Source: a bacterium (GTDB taxonomy: Bacteria > JAMCPX01). From it: 18,104 nt of DNA. The translations under genes were made by a program, and so were the position numbers. Of the stretch, positions 6,128-14,054 are shown piece by piece. The DNA is taken from NCBI GenBank assembly GCA_021792615.1, contig JAJYUJ010000045.1, forward strand, positions 1 to 18,104, written 5' to 3'. The notes under the pieces were generated by a model. That model saw only the letters and a list, made by a program, of their open reading frames with translations. It was not told the DNA's origin and ran no database searches. How positions within the stretch are numbered: position 1 is the first letter of the stretch; each line of letters starts with the position of its first letter.

Positions 6128-7735
6128 ATGAAGGCTTATATGGTACGCAGAGGCATAACATTCAAATTGATAGTGTACATCATCGTCTTGCTTATTTCTA
6201 TTCTCGGCATTGTGCTGTATCTGAACATCGAGGACCAAAAAAAGCAGCTCCTCAATGAGGTGATACGGGGGGCAACACAGTTCAGCGATACGGTTATCAA
6301 GAGCACAAAATATGACATGCTCAGAAACCAGAGGAGCAATGTCTACCGGATCATCACGTATATCGGGATGCAGCCGGGCATAAGCAGGGTACGGATCTTC
6401 AACAAGGATGGCTACATCATGGTATCCACGGACCCCGGAGAGATTGGAAAGTTTGTCAACAAAACAGAGGAACAATGTTATGCATGTCACGCTGTCGGCA
6501 AACCCCTCGAAAAACTTACTATGCCCAAGAGGACACGAATCTTCAACCTCGCAAACGGAAGCAAAGTGCTCGGCATGATTACGCCCATATACAATGAACC
6601 GGAGTGCTCGTCCGCATCCTGCCATGCACATCCCGCGGGTCAGAAGGTCCTGGGGGTACTCGACATCAGTATGTCGCTGAATACCATAGAGCGCGAGATC
6701 AAAGGGATGGAAATCCGTTCCGTTATCATAGGCATCATAACGATGTGTTTCCTTTCAATCCTTATGATCCTTATTATAAAAAGCATCATAGACAAGCCTA
6801 TCAAGACGCTGATCACAGGGACCCACCGCATAGCCGGCGGGAACCTCGATGAGCCGATCGTTATCAATACCCGTGACGAGATGGGAGAGCTTGCGAACGC
6901 ATTTAACGATATGATGCATAAATTAAGCGAGGCAAAAAACGAACTGCTCAATCTCGTGGAAACACTCGAGAACAAGGTCGAAGAAAGGACCCACGAATTG
7001 AAGGCAGCACAGGACAACCTGATCCGGTCTGAAAAACTGGCATCCATAGGCAAGCTGTCCGCAACCGTAGCACACGAGATCAACAATCCGATAACAGGGG
7101 TGCTCACCTACATAAAACTCATGCTCAAAAAATTACGCCAGGAAGATACCAGCGACGAAGACATCAAAAAGTACATAGATTATCTGTCCCTTATGGAGCG
7201 TGAGACAGAACGGACATCCGGCATCGTAAAAAACCTCCTCGATTTTTCACGGCAGCGGGAGCCCCACTATAAGCTTGTCGATATCAATACGATCATAGAA
7301 GAAACCCTGATGCTCGTCCGCAATCAGATAAACCTGCAGGGCATAGAGGTCATCAAATCTTTTTCCGCAATACCGCAGACCATGGCAGATGCAGACCAGT
7401 TGAAGCAGGCGTTTATGAATATCATCATCAATGCCTGTGAGGCAATGAAAGAAGGAGAAAAAAGGCTTACCGTAGAAACCGGTTTTGATAATTTGAAAAA
7501 GGACATTAAAATAAGTATTAAGGATACGGGGACCGGCATACCCGAAGAGGATATGAATAAGGTATTTGAACCGTTTTACACAACAAAGGAAAAAGGAACA
7601 GGGCTTGGGCTGGCAGTGGTGTATGGTATCATCACGAAGCATAAGGGCAGGATAGATATCGTAAGCAAACGAGGGAAAGGAACGACCATAGAACTTACCA
7701 TACCGCTGAACGAGGACAAGAACCCTGCGCAATAA
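6128..7735 (+). CDS. Membrane sensor histidine kinase with haem-binding periplasmic domain
   Basis: The protein is 535 aa. A first membrane helix (about 12-32) is followed by a periplasmic domain (33-195) with two haem c attachment motifs: CYACH (117-121) and the rarer C-x4-CH motif CSSASCH (160-166). A second helix (about 197-217), a HAMP region (218-270), a coiled coil (about 270-300) and the kinase core follow. His316 in ATVAHEINNP is the phosphorylated residue; N, G1, F and G2 boxes are NIIINACEAM, DTGTGIP, FEPFYTT and GTGLGLAV. It would report periplasmic redox state or a haem ligand such as a gas to the NtrC-type regulator two genes downstream. The start is uncertain: the ATG at 6128 has no ribosome site, while GAAGG at 6130-6134 would serve the ATG at 6140. 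The protease gene begins eight bases after the stop. Confidence 0.9.
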   Translation: MKAYMVRRGITFKLIVYIIVLLISILGIVLYLNIEDQKKQLLNEVIRGATQFSDTVIKSTKYDMLRNQRSNVYRIITYIGMQPGISRVRIFNKDGYIMVSTDPGEIGKFVNKTEEQCYACHAVGKPLEKLTMPKRTRIFNLANGSKVLGMITPIYNEPECSSASCHAHPAGQKVLGVLDISMSLNTIEREIKGMEIRSVIIGIITMCFLSILMILIIKSIIDKPIKTLITGTHRIAGGNLDEPIVINTRDEMGELANAFNDMMHKLSEAKNELLNLVETLENKVEERTHELKAAQDNLIRSEKLASIGKLSATVAHEINNPITGVLTYIKLMLKKLRQEDTSDEDIKKYIDYLSLMERETERTSGIVKNLLDFSRQREPHYKLVDINTIIEETLMLVRNQINLQGIEVIKSFSAIPQTMADADQLKQAFMNIIINACEAMKEGEKRLTVETGFDNLKKDIKISIKDTGTGIPEEDMNKVFEPFYTTKEKGTGLGLAVVYGIITKHKGRIDIVSKRGKGTTIELTIPLNEDKNPAQ

Positions 7736-7742
7736 TTGACGG

Positions 7743-8300
7743 ATGACCTATATTTACCTACAACCATACGATGGCTGCGATAATGAACTATTGGATGAAA
7801 TAGCGAGAAGGCTTATGGATACATTACCTATACCGGTACGGGTGTTACCCTCAATAGAAAGTCCTGTTTATGCATTCGACCCCGACAGGAAGCAGTATTA
7901 CTCTACCAAAATTTTGCGCTACATCGTCAACAGCCACAGCGATTCCGCACTCAGGACAATCGGCATTACGGCTGTCGATCTGTTTATACCCATCCTTACC
8001 TATGTCTTCGGAGAGGCTCAACTGGACGGGAAGGCTGCAATCGTTTCCGGTGCGCGGCTGAAGCAGGAATACTACGGATTAAAACCTGATAAGCGCCTGT
8101 ACGTCGAAAGATTGTTTAAAGAACTTATGCACGAGCTGGGACACACCTTCGGGCTGACCCACTGTGATCTGTCCTACTGCGTCATGCATCTCTCGAACAA
8201 CGTTACTGGCATCGACAAAAAGACGGCAACGTTCTGTGAGAACCATAGGGATCAGCTTATCAACAAATTAAAGGAATTGGAGATACCGTATGGCAAGTAA
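7743..8300 (+). CDS. Archaemetzincin-family zinc metalloprotease
   Basis: The protein is 185 aa, the usual size for archaemetzincins, with no signal peptide or membrane helix, so it is predicted to be cytoplasmic. The catalytic motif HELGHTFGLTH gives zinc ligands His130, His134 and His140 with Glu131 as the catalytic base. The family's second, structural zinc site follows: Cys141, Cys146 (CVM with Met148 as the metzincin Met-turn) and Cys165. The last ligand of the family pattern, normally the second Cys of a CxxC pair, is His168 here (CENH). Bacterial members have no well-established substrate. The gene sits between the sensor kinase and its regulator, seven bases after the former, and overlaps the regulator start by 11 bases, so it is co-translated with the two-component system. 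The ribosome site is weak. Confidence 0.88.
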   Translation: MTYIYLQPYDGCDNELLDEIARRLMDTLPIPVRVLPSIESPVYAFDPDRKQYYSTKILRYIVNSHSDSALRTIGITAVDLFIPILTYVFGEAQLDGKAAIVSGARLKQEYYGLKPDKRLYVERLFKELMHELGHTFGLTHCDLSYCVMHLSNNVTGIDKKTATFCENHRDQLINKLKELEIPYGK

Positions 8301-9657
8301 ACCAAGCATTATGATAGTTGACGATGAAGAGATTGTGAGAACATCCCTGTCAAGCTGGCTGCTTGAGGACGGCTACGACGTCGTACCGGTAGAGAGCGGT
8401 AAGCTGGCGCTTGAGGCGCTGAAAAAAAAGAGCTATGATTTGATGCTCGTGGACCTCAAGATGCCCGAGATGGACGGCCTGGAGCTGATGAAAGAAGTAA
8501 AAAAGTTCCTGCCGGATCTGCCGGTTATCATCATGACGGCCTACGCGACCGTCGATACGGCGGTAAAGGCCATCAAGGAAGGCGCTTTCGATTACCTTAT
8601 GAAACCGTTCGATCCGGAGGAGATCTCGATCACGATCAAAAAGATCATGAAGCAGCAGATGCTCGAGCAGGAGAACATCTACCTGAGAAAAGAACTTGCG
8701 AAACAATTCCAGTTCCATCAGCTCTACAGCAAGAATAAAAAGATGCAGGAGATTTTCGAACTCATAAAAAACGTCGCAAAGACCGACGTTACGATCCTGA
8801 TCCACGGCGAGACGGGAACAGGAAAAGAGCTCATTGCACGGGCACTCCATGCGGAGAGCCTGAGAAAGGACAGGCCTTTTGTTCCGGTGTCGTGCACCTC
8901 TCTGACGGAGACGCTGCTCGAGAGCGAGCTGTTCGGACACGAGAAGGGTGCATTCACCGGTGCTTCAACCATGGTCAAGGGTATGTTTGAGATGGCGGAC
9001 AAGGGTTCCATTTTTCTTGACGAGATAGGAGACATAAGCCCCAAGTTACAGATGGACCTGCTGCGCGTCCTGGAAACAAAGGAGATCGTAAGGATTGGCA
9101 GCACACAACCCATACCGGTCGACGTCAGGGTAATTGCAGCCACGAACAGGGACCTGGGTAAAGCGATCGCGAACGGCATCTTCAGGGAAGACCTGTACTA
9201 CCGGTTGAATGTCATAACGATCGATATACCTCCCTTGCGTGAAAAACCGGAAGACATACCCCTGCTGACGGAACAACTGATCGAAAAGGTCAATAGAGAG
9301 ACCGGAAAATCTGTAAAAAGGGTAAGTCAGGATGCCATGGCACTGCTTATGCAGTACCGGTGGCCCGGTAACATACGGGAATTGAAAAATGTCATAGAAA
9401 GGAGCGTTGTGCTGGCAAAGGAAGATATCATAACGTTGAATGAAGTCGGCCCGTGCTTCGGACGAAACGTGAAGGACGGCATAAGCAGCGGAGGCAGTGC
9501 TGATATGTCGCTTGACCAGATGGAAAAGAATCATATAACCTCGGTACTGAAGAACAACAACTGGAATATCAGTACCTCTGCACAGATACTCGGTATAGAC
9601 AGGACGACCCTGTACAACAAAATCAGGAAGTATAATCTCGGTGAGGACAACAAATAA
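8290..9657 (+). CDS. NtrC-family response regulator, sigma-54-dependent activator
   Basis: The protein is 455 aa with the standard three-domain plan. The receiver domain (about 5-120) has acidic residues D11-D12, phospho-acceptor Asp55 (LVDLKMPEMDG), Thr and Lys (MKPFD) at the usual places. The AAA+ domain (about 145-380) has Walker A GETGTGKE (173-180), the sigma-54-contacting loop GAFTGA (220-225) and the Walker B region GSIFLDEIGD. The C-terminal Fis-type helix-turn-helix (about 410-450) includes AQILGIDRTTLYNKI. It would be phosphorylated by the haem-type kinase and act at the sigma-54 promoter at 5939-5954. GGAG in the end of the protease gene serves as ribosome site, and the reading frames overlap by 11 bases. 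Confidence 0.95.
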   Translation: MASKPSIMIVDDEEIVRTSLSSWLLEDGYDVVPVESGKLALEALKKKSYDLMLVDLKMPEMDGLELMKEVKKFLPDLPVIIMTAYATVDTAVKAIKEGAFDYLMKPFDPEEISITIKKIMKQQMLEQENIYLRKELAKQFQFHQLYSKNKKMQEIFELIKNVAKTDVTILIHGETGTGKELIARALHAESLRKDRPFVPVSCTSLTETLLESELFGHEKGAFTGASTMVKGMFEMADKGSIFLDEIGDISPKLQMDLLRVLETKEIVRIGSTQPIPVDVRVIAATNRDLGKAIANGIFREDLYYRLNVITIDIPPLREKPEDIPLLTEQLIEKVNRETGKSVKRVSQDAMALLMQYRWPGNIRELKNVIERSVVLAKEDIITLNEVGPCFGRNVKDGISSGGSADMSLDQMEKNHITSVLKNNNWNISTSAQILGIDRTTLYNKIRKYNLGEDNK

Positions 9658-9663
9658 TTCGCG

Positions 9664-10452
9664 ATGGAAAACAAGACAAACTTCTGGAATCATATAGAAG
9701 AATTAAGAAAACGGCTCATCATGTCCATCCTCTTTGTGGCTGTCGGGGCAACGGCGGGCTTTTACTTCGCGGCGGACCTGCTCTATTTTATCGAATTCCC
9801 CCTGCGCTCGAGATTGCATGTGTCTTTTCACGCCCCCTACGTTTATCTCATAACGGTCGCCAAACCGTTGAAGCTCGTTTATATTACGCCCATAGAAGCT
9901 ATCTGGACGTATCTGAAGCTTGGTCTGATCGCAGGACTTATTATCACGCTGCCGCTCGTGCTCTATGAGATCTGGCTCTTCATAAAACCGGGCCTTTATC
10001 CGGAAGAAAGGAAGTATGTGAGGCTGTTCGTTATCGCCGGCGGGATTTTTTTCCTGATAGGCGGGGGGTTCAGCTTCTTTATCATATTGCCGTTCGCGAT
10101 ACACTTTTTGCTCAGTATCGGTGCCGGCAATCTTGTCCCGATGCTGAGCGTCGGCGAGTATGTGGATTTCTGTCTTCAGTTCATGCTGTCGTTCGGACTC
10201 ATATTCGAGCTTCCCTTCGTCCTGCTTATCCTCGTGGCCATGGGTATTGTATCGCCCAAGGGGCTTGCGGAGAAAAGGCGGTACGCAATAGTCGGGGCGT
10301 TCATACTCGGTGCCATATTGAGTCCGAGCCCGGATGTTTTTAATCAGACACTCGTAGCTGTTCCGCTGATCGTGCTGTACGAGATAGGCATACTTCTCTC
10401 GCGCATGTTTGTCAGCAGAAGACAAAAAAACAAAGAACAAGCCGCGTCCTGA
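9664..10452 (+). CDS. tatC: Twin-arginine translocase subunit TatC
   Basis: The protein is 262 aa with six membrane helices. Family marks are the N-terminal FWNHIEELRKRL, with the conserved Glu and Arg residues that bind the RR signal, the periplasmic loop between helices 1 and 2, GLYPEERKYV near residues 113-122, and LPFVLLILV. TatC recognises twin-arginine signals and, with TatA/TatB, exports folded, often cofactor-bearing proteins. No tatA is in the window. It begins six bases after the regulator stop and has no clear ribosome site, so it is probably the last gene of the kinase-protease-regulator operon. Co-location with a redox operon is suggestive, but the ferredoxin there lacks a visible RR signal. 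Confidence 0.93.
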   Translation: MENKTNFWNHIEELRKRLIMSILFVAVGATAGFYFAADLLYFIEFPLRSRLHVSFHAPYVYLITVAKPLKLVYITPIEAIWTYLKLGLIAGLIITLPLVLYEIWLFIKPGLYPEERKYVRLFVIAGGIFFLIGGGFSFFIILPFAIHFLLSIGAGNLVPMLSVGEYVDFCLQFMLSFGLIFELPFVLLILVAMGIVSPKGLAEKRRYAIVGAFILGAILSPSPDVFNQTLVAVPLIVLYEIGILLSRMFVSRRQKNKEQAAS

Positions 10453-10569
10453 CAAACGCGGACTGCGGACATCCTCTTGCCATTCCTGCTTTCAGCATTC
10501 CTGTCTGTTTGACAATCATGTCAACTTTGCTTGCATTATGGCGTTTTATAATCTATATGCAACAACATT
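10453..10569 (+). promoter_or_regulatory. Promoter and palindromic operator candidate upstream of the exporter gene
   Basis: A 16-base inverted repeat, TTGACA-ATCA-TGTCAA, lies at 10509-10524. A perfect -10 box, TATAAT, lies at 10547-10552, but has no good -35 at the normal distance. TTGACA itself could be a -35 with CATTAT (10534-10539) at a 19-base spacer. The first arrangement would start transcription about ten bases before the ATG at 10570, giving a very short leader with no Shine-Dalgarno. The palindrome resembles a dimeric repressor site, but no regulator gene adjoins it. Confidence 0.4.
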
Positions 10570-12831
10570 ATGAAAAAATTAGTCCAGATCGCAATGAACC
10601 ATCCGTGGCGGGTTATTATCGTTATTGCCTTGCTTACGGCAATAGCAGGCTACTTCGCAATCGGCGTCCCTGTCCAGGACGATATCATGAAAACCCTGCC
10701 CGAACATGACCCCCAGGTAACGCTGTTCAACAATATCGGAAAACGCTTTGGCGGCACGGACTACTTCCTCGTAGTCATGGAGGGTGACAATCTGTTTACC
10801 CATTCGAGCCTCGAAAAACTGAAAACCATAACCGGCAAACTCGAATCGCTTCCGGAGCTCAACAGGGTCGAAAGCCTGACCAATGTAGAAGACATCAAGG
10901 CAAACCGCGGAGAACTCGATATCTCGAAATTCATGGAACACATCCCGGATAATCCACAGGCACTGGAAACGATCAAACGGGACGCGCTGTCCAACAAGCT
11001 GTACCTCGGCAACCTTATTTCACCGAACGGAAAGGCACTTGCCATCCTGTGCCAGATCAAAAAGGACATCAACAGCGAAGCACTGGTCAGAAGGATCGAC
11101 ACGATCATCCGGCCATACCGGGGACCCGAGAGTATCTATTTGATCGGTGTGCCCGTTGATAACGATCTTATCAGCAGGGCGATACATTCCGATTTAGGAA
11201 AACTGCTTCCGCTTGCGATACTGCTCAATATCATCATCATGTTTATTTTGTTCCGCAATTTTATCAGCGTCGTCCTGAGGCTTACGCCGGCGCTCATTGC
11301 CATAGTCCTGACCGTCGGTGCCATGGGCATAACGCACACACCATTCACCATGTTGTCCGTAGGCATGCCCACACTGCTTATCGCGCTCGGCAGTATCTAC
11401 AGTATTCACATCATGACACGGTACTACCAGCTGCTCGAACACACGAAGAACAATGAACGTGCATTGAACGGAATGATCAAGGAACTCGGCATGCCCATGC
11501 TGTTTATCGGGCTGATAACCTCCATAGGCTTTTTTGCCAACGTATCTTCAACGATCATTCAGGTAAAACAGGCCGGCATATTCGCGGGCATCGGCATACT
11601 GTTCTCCATGTTTATATCCGTAACCCTGGTCCCCGCCCTGCTCACCCTCAGGCACAAGGGCAAGGAAGAGCAGCTTACAAGCAAAAAAAGCAAGTTCGAT
11701 CATTTCCTCGAGAACCTCTCCGGATGGGTTCAGCGGCATAATTACCTGATCCTCGGTGTCGGCATAGGACTTGCGGTACTCGCGATCGTCCGGGTAAAAA
11801 CCATCAACACGGAAACAGACATCACGAAGTTTTTCAAGGCGGATTCCATTGTGCGGAAGACATCCGCAAAAGCGGTTAAGGACTTCGGCGGTGTGTTTGT
11901 GCTCCAGATCCTCGTACACGGCGATATCAATTCCCCTGCCGTCATGAACACCATGGCAAAACTCGAAGCTGAGCTCGGTACCATCAACGGGGTCAATTAT
12001 CCCTTCAGCATTGCCGACCTGGTCGAGAAGATGAATGAGGTGATGCATGACAACAACCCCGCTTACCGTACTATACCGGACACAAAAAATGCCATAGCCC
12101 AGTACCTGCTCCTCTATTCCATGTCGGATCAAAAAATGCTCGATTCGCTCATCACACCCGATTCGAAAGAGGCCATTATCCAGGCAAGGATCGGGAAATT
12201 CGGTTTCCATGAGATAGAAAAGATCGTCAGTCAGATCGAGCAGAAGGTACAGCCCCTGCATTCAAAGGAAGTCCATTTTACGCTGTCCGGTTCGCCCATG
12301 CTCATCATAACCATCAACAAACACCTTATAGAAAATCAGGAGACCAGCCTCTATATATCCATTTTCGCCGTTTTGTTTCTGTTATCCATCGTATTCCGGT
12401 CGTTCATCGGAGGTTTGATCACCCTTATCCCGCTGCTGATAAAGGTCAGCTACAACTACGGCATCATGGAGCTCTTCCATATACCCCTGAATGTTGCAAC
12501 AGGGCTTATCGCGAGTATGACCATCGGTGTCGGGGTCGATTATATCATCCATTTTGTCATGGGATTCAGGGAACGGTACAAAGAAGGCTCAAGCCATTCC
12601 ATCGATACTGCCATGAAAGAGGCAACGGTCATAACGGGACGATCTATCCTGAACAGCGCCATCGTGCTGGTCGGGGACTTTTCCGTGCTCACGCTCTCGA
12701 GCTTTCTGCCCATGATCTACTTCGGAATACTCTCCGCAAGCATGGTCATCTACAGCTCCATCGTCTCCATCACCCTGTTCCCCGCCCTGCTGCAGGTGGC
12801 CCACAAGCACCTCAAATGGCTAAAAAAGTAA
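10570..12831 (+). CDS. RND-superfamily exporter with two MMPL-type halves
   Basis: The protein is 753 aa, much shorter than AcrB-type pumps and typical of the RND exporters grouped as COG1033. It has two repeats, each with one helix, a large periplasmic domain and five helices: TM1 near 15-32, loop 34-205, TM2-6 near 206-365, TM7 near 392-410, loop 411-590 and TM8-12 near 590-748. The second half carries IGVGVDYIIHF, with the Asp of the proton relay; the matching site in the first half reads ALGSIYSIHI, without Asp. Members export hydrophobic molecules or lipids; the cargo here is unknown. No membrane-fusion or outer-membrane partner is adjacent. The ATG lacks a ribosome site. Confidence 0.88.
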   Translation: MKKLVQIAMNHPWRVIIVIALLTAIAGYFAIGVPVQDDIMKTLPEHDPQVTLFNNIGKRFGGTDYFLVVMEGDNLFTHSSLEKLKTITGKLESLPELNRVESLTNVEDIKANRGELDISKFMEHIPDNPQALETIKRDALSNKLYLGNLISPNGKALAILCQIKKDINSEALVRRIDTIIRPYRGPESIYLIGVPVDNDLISRAIHSDLGKLLPLAILLNIIIMFILFRNFISVVLRLTPALIAIVLTVGAMGITHTPFTMLSVGMPTLLIALGSIYSIHIMTRYYQLLEHTKNNERALNGMIKELGMPMLFIGLITSIGFFANVSSTIIQVKQAGIFAGIGILFSMFISVTLVPALLTLRHKGKEEQLTSKKSKFDHFLENLSGWVQRHNYLILGVGIGLAVLAIVRVKTINTETDITKFFKADSIVRKTSAKAVKDFGGVFVLQILVHGDINSPAVMNTMAKLEAELGTINGVNYPFSIADLVEKMNEVMHDNNPAYRTIPDTKNAIAQYLLLYSMSDQKMLDSLITPDSKEAIIQARIGKFGFHEIEKIVSQIEQKVQPLHSKEVHFTLSGSPMLIITINKHLIENQETSLYISIFAVLFLLSIVFRSFIGGLITLIPLLIKVSYNYGIMELFHIPLNVATGLIASMTIGVGVDYIIHFVMGFRERYKEGSSHSIDTAMKEATVITGRSILNSAIVLVGDFSVLTLSSFLPMIYFGILSASMVIYSSIVSITLFPALLQVAHKHLKWLKK

Positions 12832-12836
12832 GGTAA

Positions 12837-12977
12837 GAAGATCTTCACACCATAGCGGGCGCAAAAAACATCTGCGTTTTGTCCCGGAATCCGGATTCCT
12901 TTCCTCTTGAAGAAGCGAATGCACGGAGCACCTATGATTTTGCCAGCATGATCTTTGGTTTAGTTCCGGAGTTATAA
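12837..12977 (+). pseudogene. Possible gene remnant or very small ORF
   Basis: The frame starting at GAA (12837) runs 46 codons to TAA (12975-12977) and uses codons typical of the window. Its end reads PLEEANARSTYDFASMIFGLV followed by PEL, which looks more protein-like than chance. There is no ATG near its start; a TTG at 12879 lacks a ribosome site. It could be the tail of a decayed gene. I recognise no family, and a random open frame is not excluded. Confidence 0.2.
12886..12899. repeat. Perfect 14-base palindrome
   Basis: GGAATCCGGATTCC is its own reverse complement. It lies in the 213-base gap between the exporter and the SDR gene. With no loop and no T-run it is more like a protein-binding site than a terminator. 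The same gap also contains a weak hairpin (GGG...CAAAA/TTTTG...CCC, about 12857-12885). Confidence 0.35.
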
Positions 12978-13044
12978 CTTTCGGTGCATGATAATAAATT
13001 CTATGCTATGCGTGGATTATGATTTTATCCCAGGGGAGGTTTGT

Positions 13045-14052
13045 ATGAAAAAGGTGCTCATAACCGGTGCAACAGGCTTCATAGGTGGTAACCTCGTCAA
13101 GGCAAACATCTCAAAAGGCAATCATGTCCGTGCATTCGTCCTGCCCGGCGACCCCGATGAACCAAAGCTCAAGTCCCTCGGCGTTGAAACAGTCCATGGC
13201 GACATACGGGAATACGATGCCGTGCGCAGGGCTGCTTCGGGTATGGACATTATTTTCCATTGTGCCGCTGTTGTAACGGACTGGGCACCGTGGAAGCTCT
13301 TCGAAGAAATAACTGTAGGGGGCATCGAGAACGTGTGTAAGGCTGGTGTGGACGCGGGTGTTTCGAGACTCGTCGACATCAGCACCAACGATGTCTTCGG
13401 CACCAACGAATCCGTGGTCATGGATGAAACCTTTCCCTTGAAGCCATGGGGCGAGCCTTATCCCGACTCAAAGATCCAGGCGGAAGAAATCACCTGGCGC
13501 TACCACAAAGAAAAAAAACTTCCCGTGACCATGGTCTATCCCTGCTGGGCATTCGGACCCGGAGACAAGACATTCGTACCCCTGCTTGCGGACTCCATCA
13601 TCAAGCGTGAGCTGATATTCTGGCGTAAAGACGTGCTCGTCTGGCCTACCTTCATAGAAAACCTTGTCGACCTGCTTTTGCTGATCTCCGAGGACGAACG
13701 TGCAGTCGGGAACGGGTATCTTATTCATGACGGTGAATCCGTCACCCTGCAGGACTTTTGCAAAGGCATAGCCGATACCCTCGGTGCAAAACCTATTACT
13801 GCCCAAATCCCTTACTTCGCCGCTTATGCGGGTGCTGTCGTGATGGAAGTTCTGTGGAAGGCGTTCAACATAAAAACCAGGCCGCTGCTCACGACCTATA
13901 CGGTAAAAAACCTCGGCTCACGGCTGAAATTTTCCATAGCCAAGGCAGAGAGGGAACTTGGATGGAAGCCGAAAGTCCCGTTCCAGGAGGGGTTTGCAAA
14001 AACGATGGAATGGCTGAAGACACTCGATCTGAAAACACTCAAGCAAAAATAA
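13045..14052 (+). CDS. Extended short-chain dehydrogenase/reductase (NAD-dependent epimerase/dehydratase family)
   Basis: The protein is 335 aa from the ATG at 13045, chosen because AGGGGAGG (13032-13039) lies five bases upstream; an in-frame ATG at 12988 gives 19 extra, non-conserved residues. The Rossmann nucleotide motif GATGFIGG is at about 8-15, HCAAVV follows near residue 73, STND near 113, and the catalytic Tyr and Lys are in YPDSK near 138-142. Family members reduce or epimerise sugars, sterols, flavonols or polyketides; the RND exporter upstream hints at a lipid-like substrate, but this is guesswork. It is separated from the exporter by 213 bases and converges with comEC, with only two bases between the stops and no terminator between them. 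Confidence 0.85.
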   Translation: MKKVLITGATGFIGGNLVKANISKGNHVRAFVLPGDPDEPKLKSLGVETVHGDIREYDAVRRAASGMDIIFHCAAVVTDWAPWKLFEEITVGGIENVCKAGVDAGVSRLVDISTNDVFGTNESVVMDETFPLKPWGEPYPDSKIQAEEITWRYHKEKKLPVTMVYPCWAFGPGDKTFVPLLADSIIKRELIFWRKDVLVWPTFIENLVDLLLLISEDERAVGNGYLIHDGESVTLQDFCKGIADTLGAKPITAQIPYFAAYAGAVVMEVLWKAFNIKTRPLLTTYTVKNLGSRLKFSIAKAERELGWKPKVPFQEGFAKTMEWLKTLDLKTLKQK

Positions 14053-14054
14053 AC

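Noticed and set aside
12988-13044. Longer start of the SDR protein at 12988
   Set aside because: The extra 19 residues precede the Rossmann motif without conservation and lack a ribosome site, whereas 13045 has AGGGGAGG five bases upstream.
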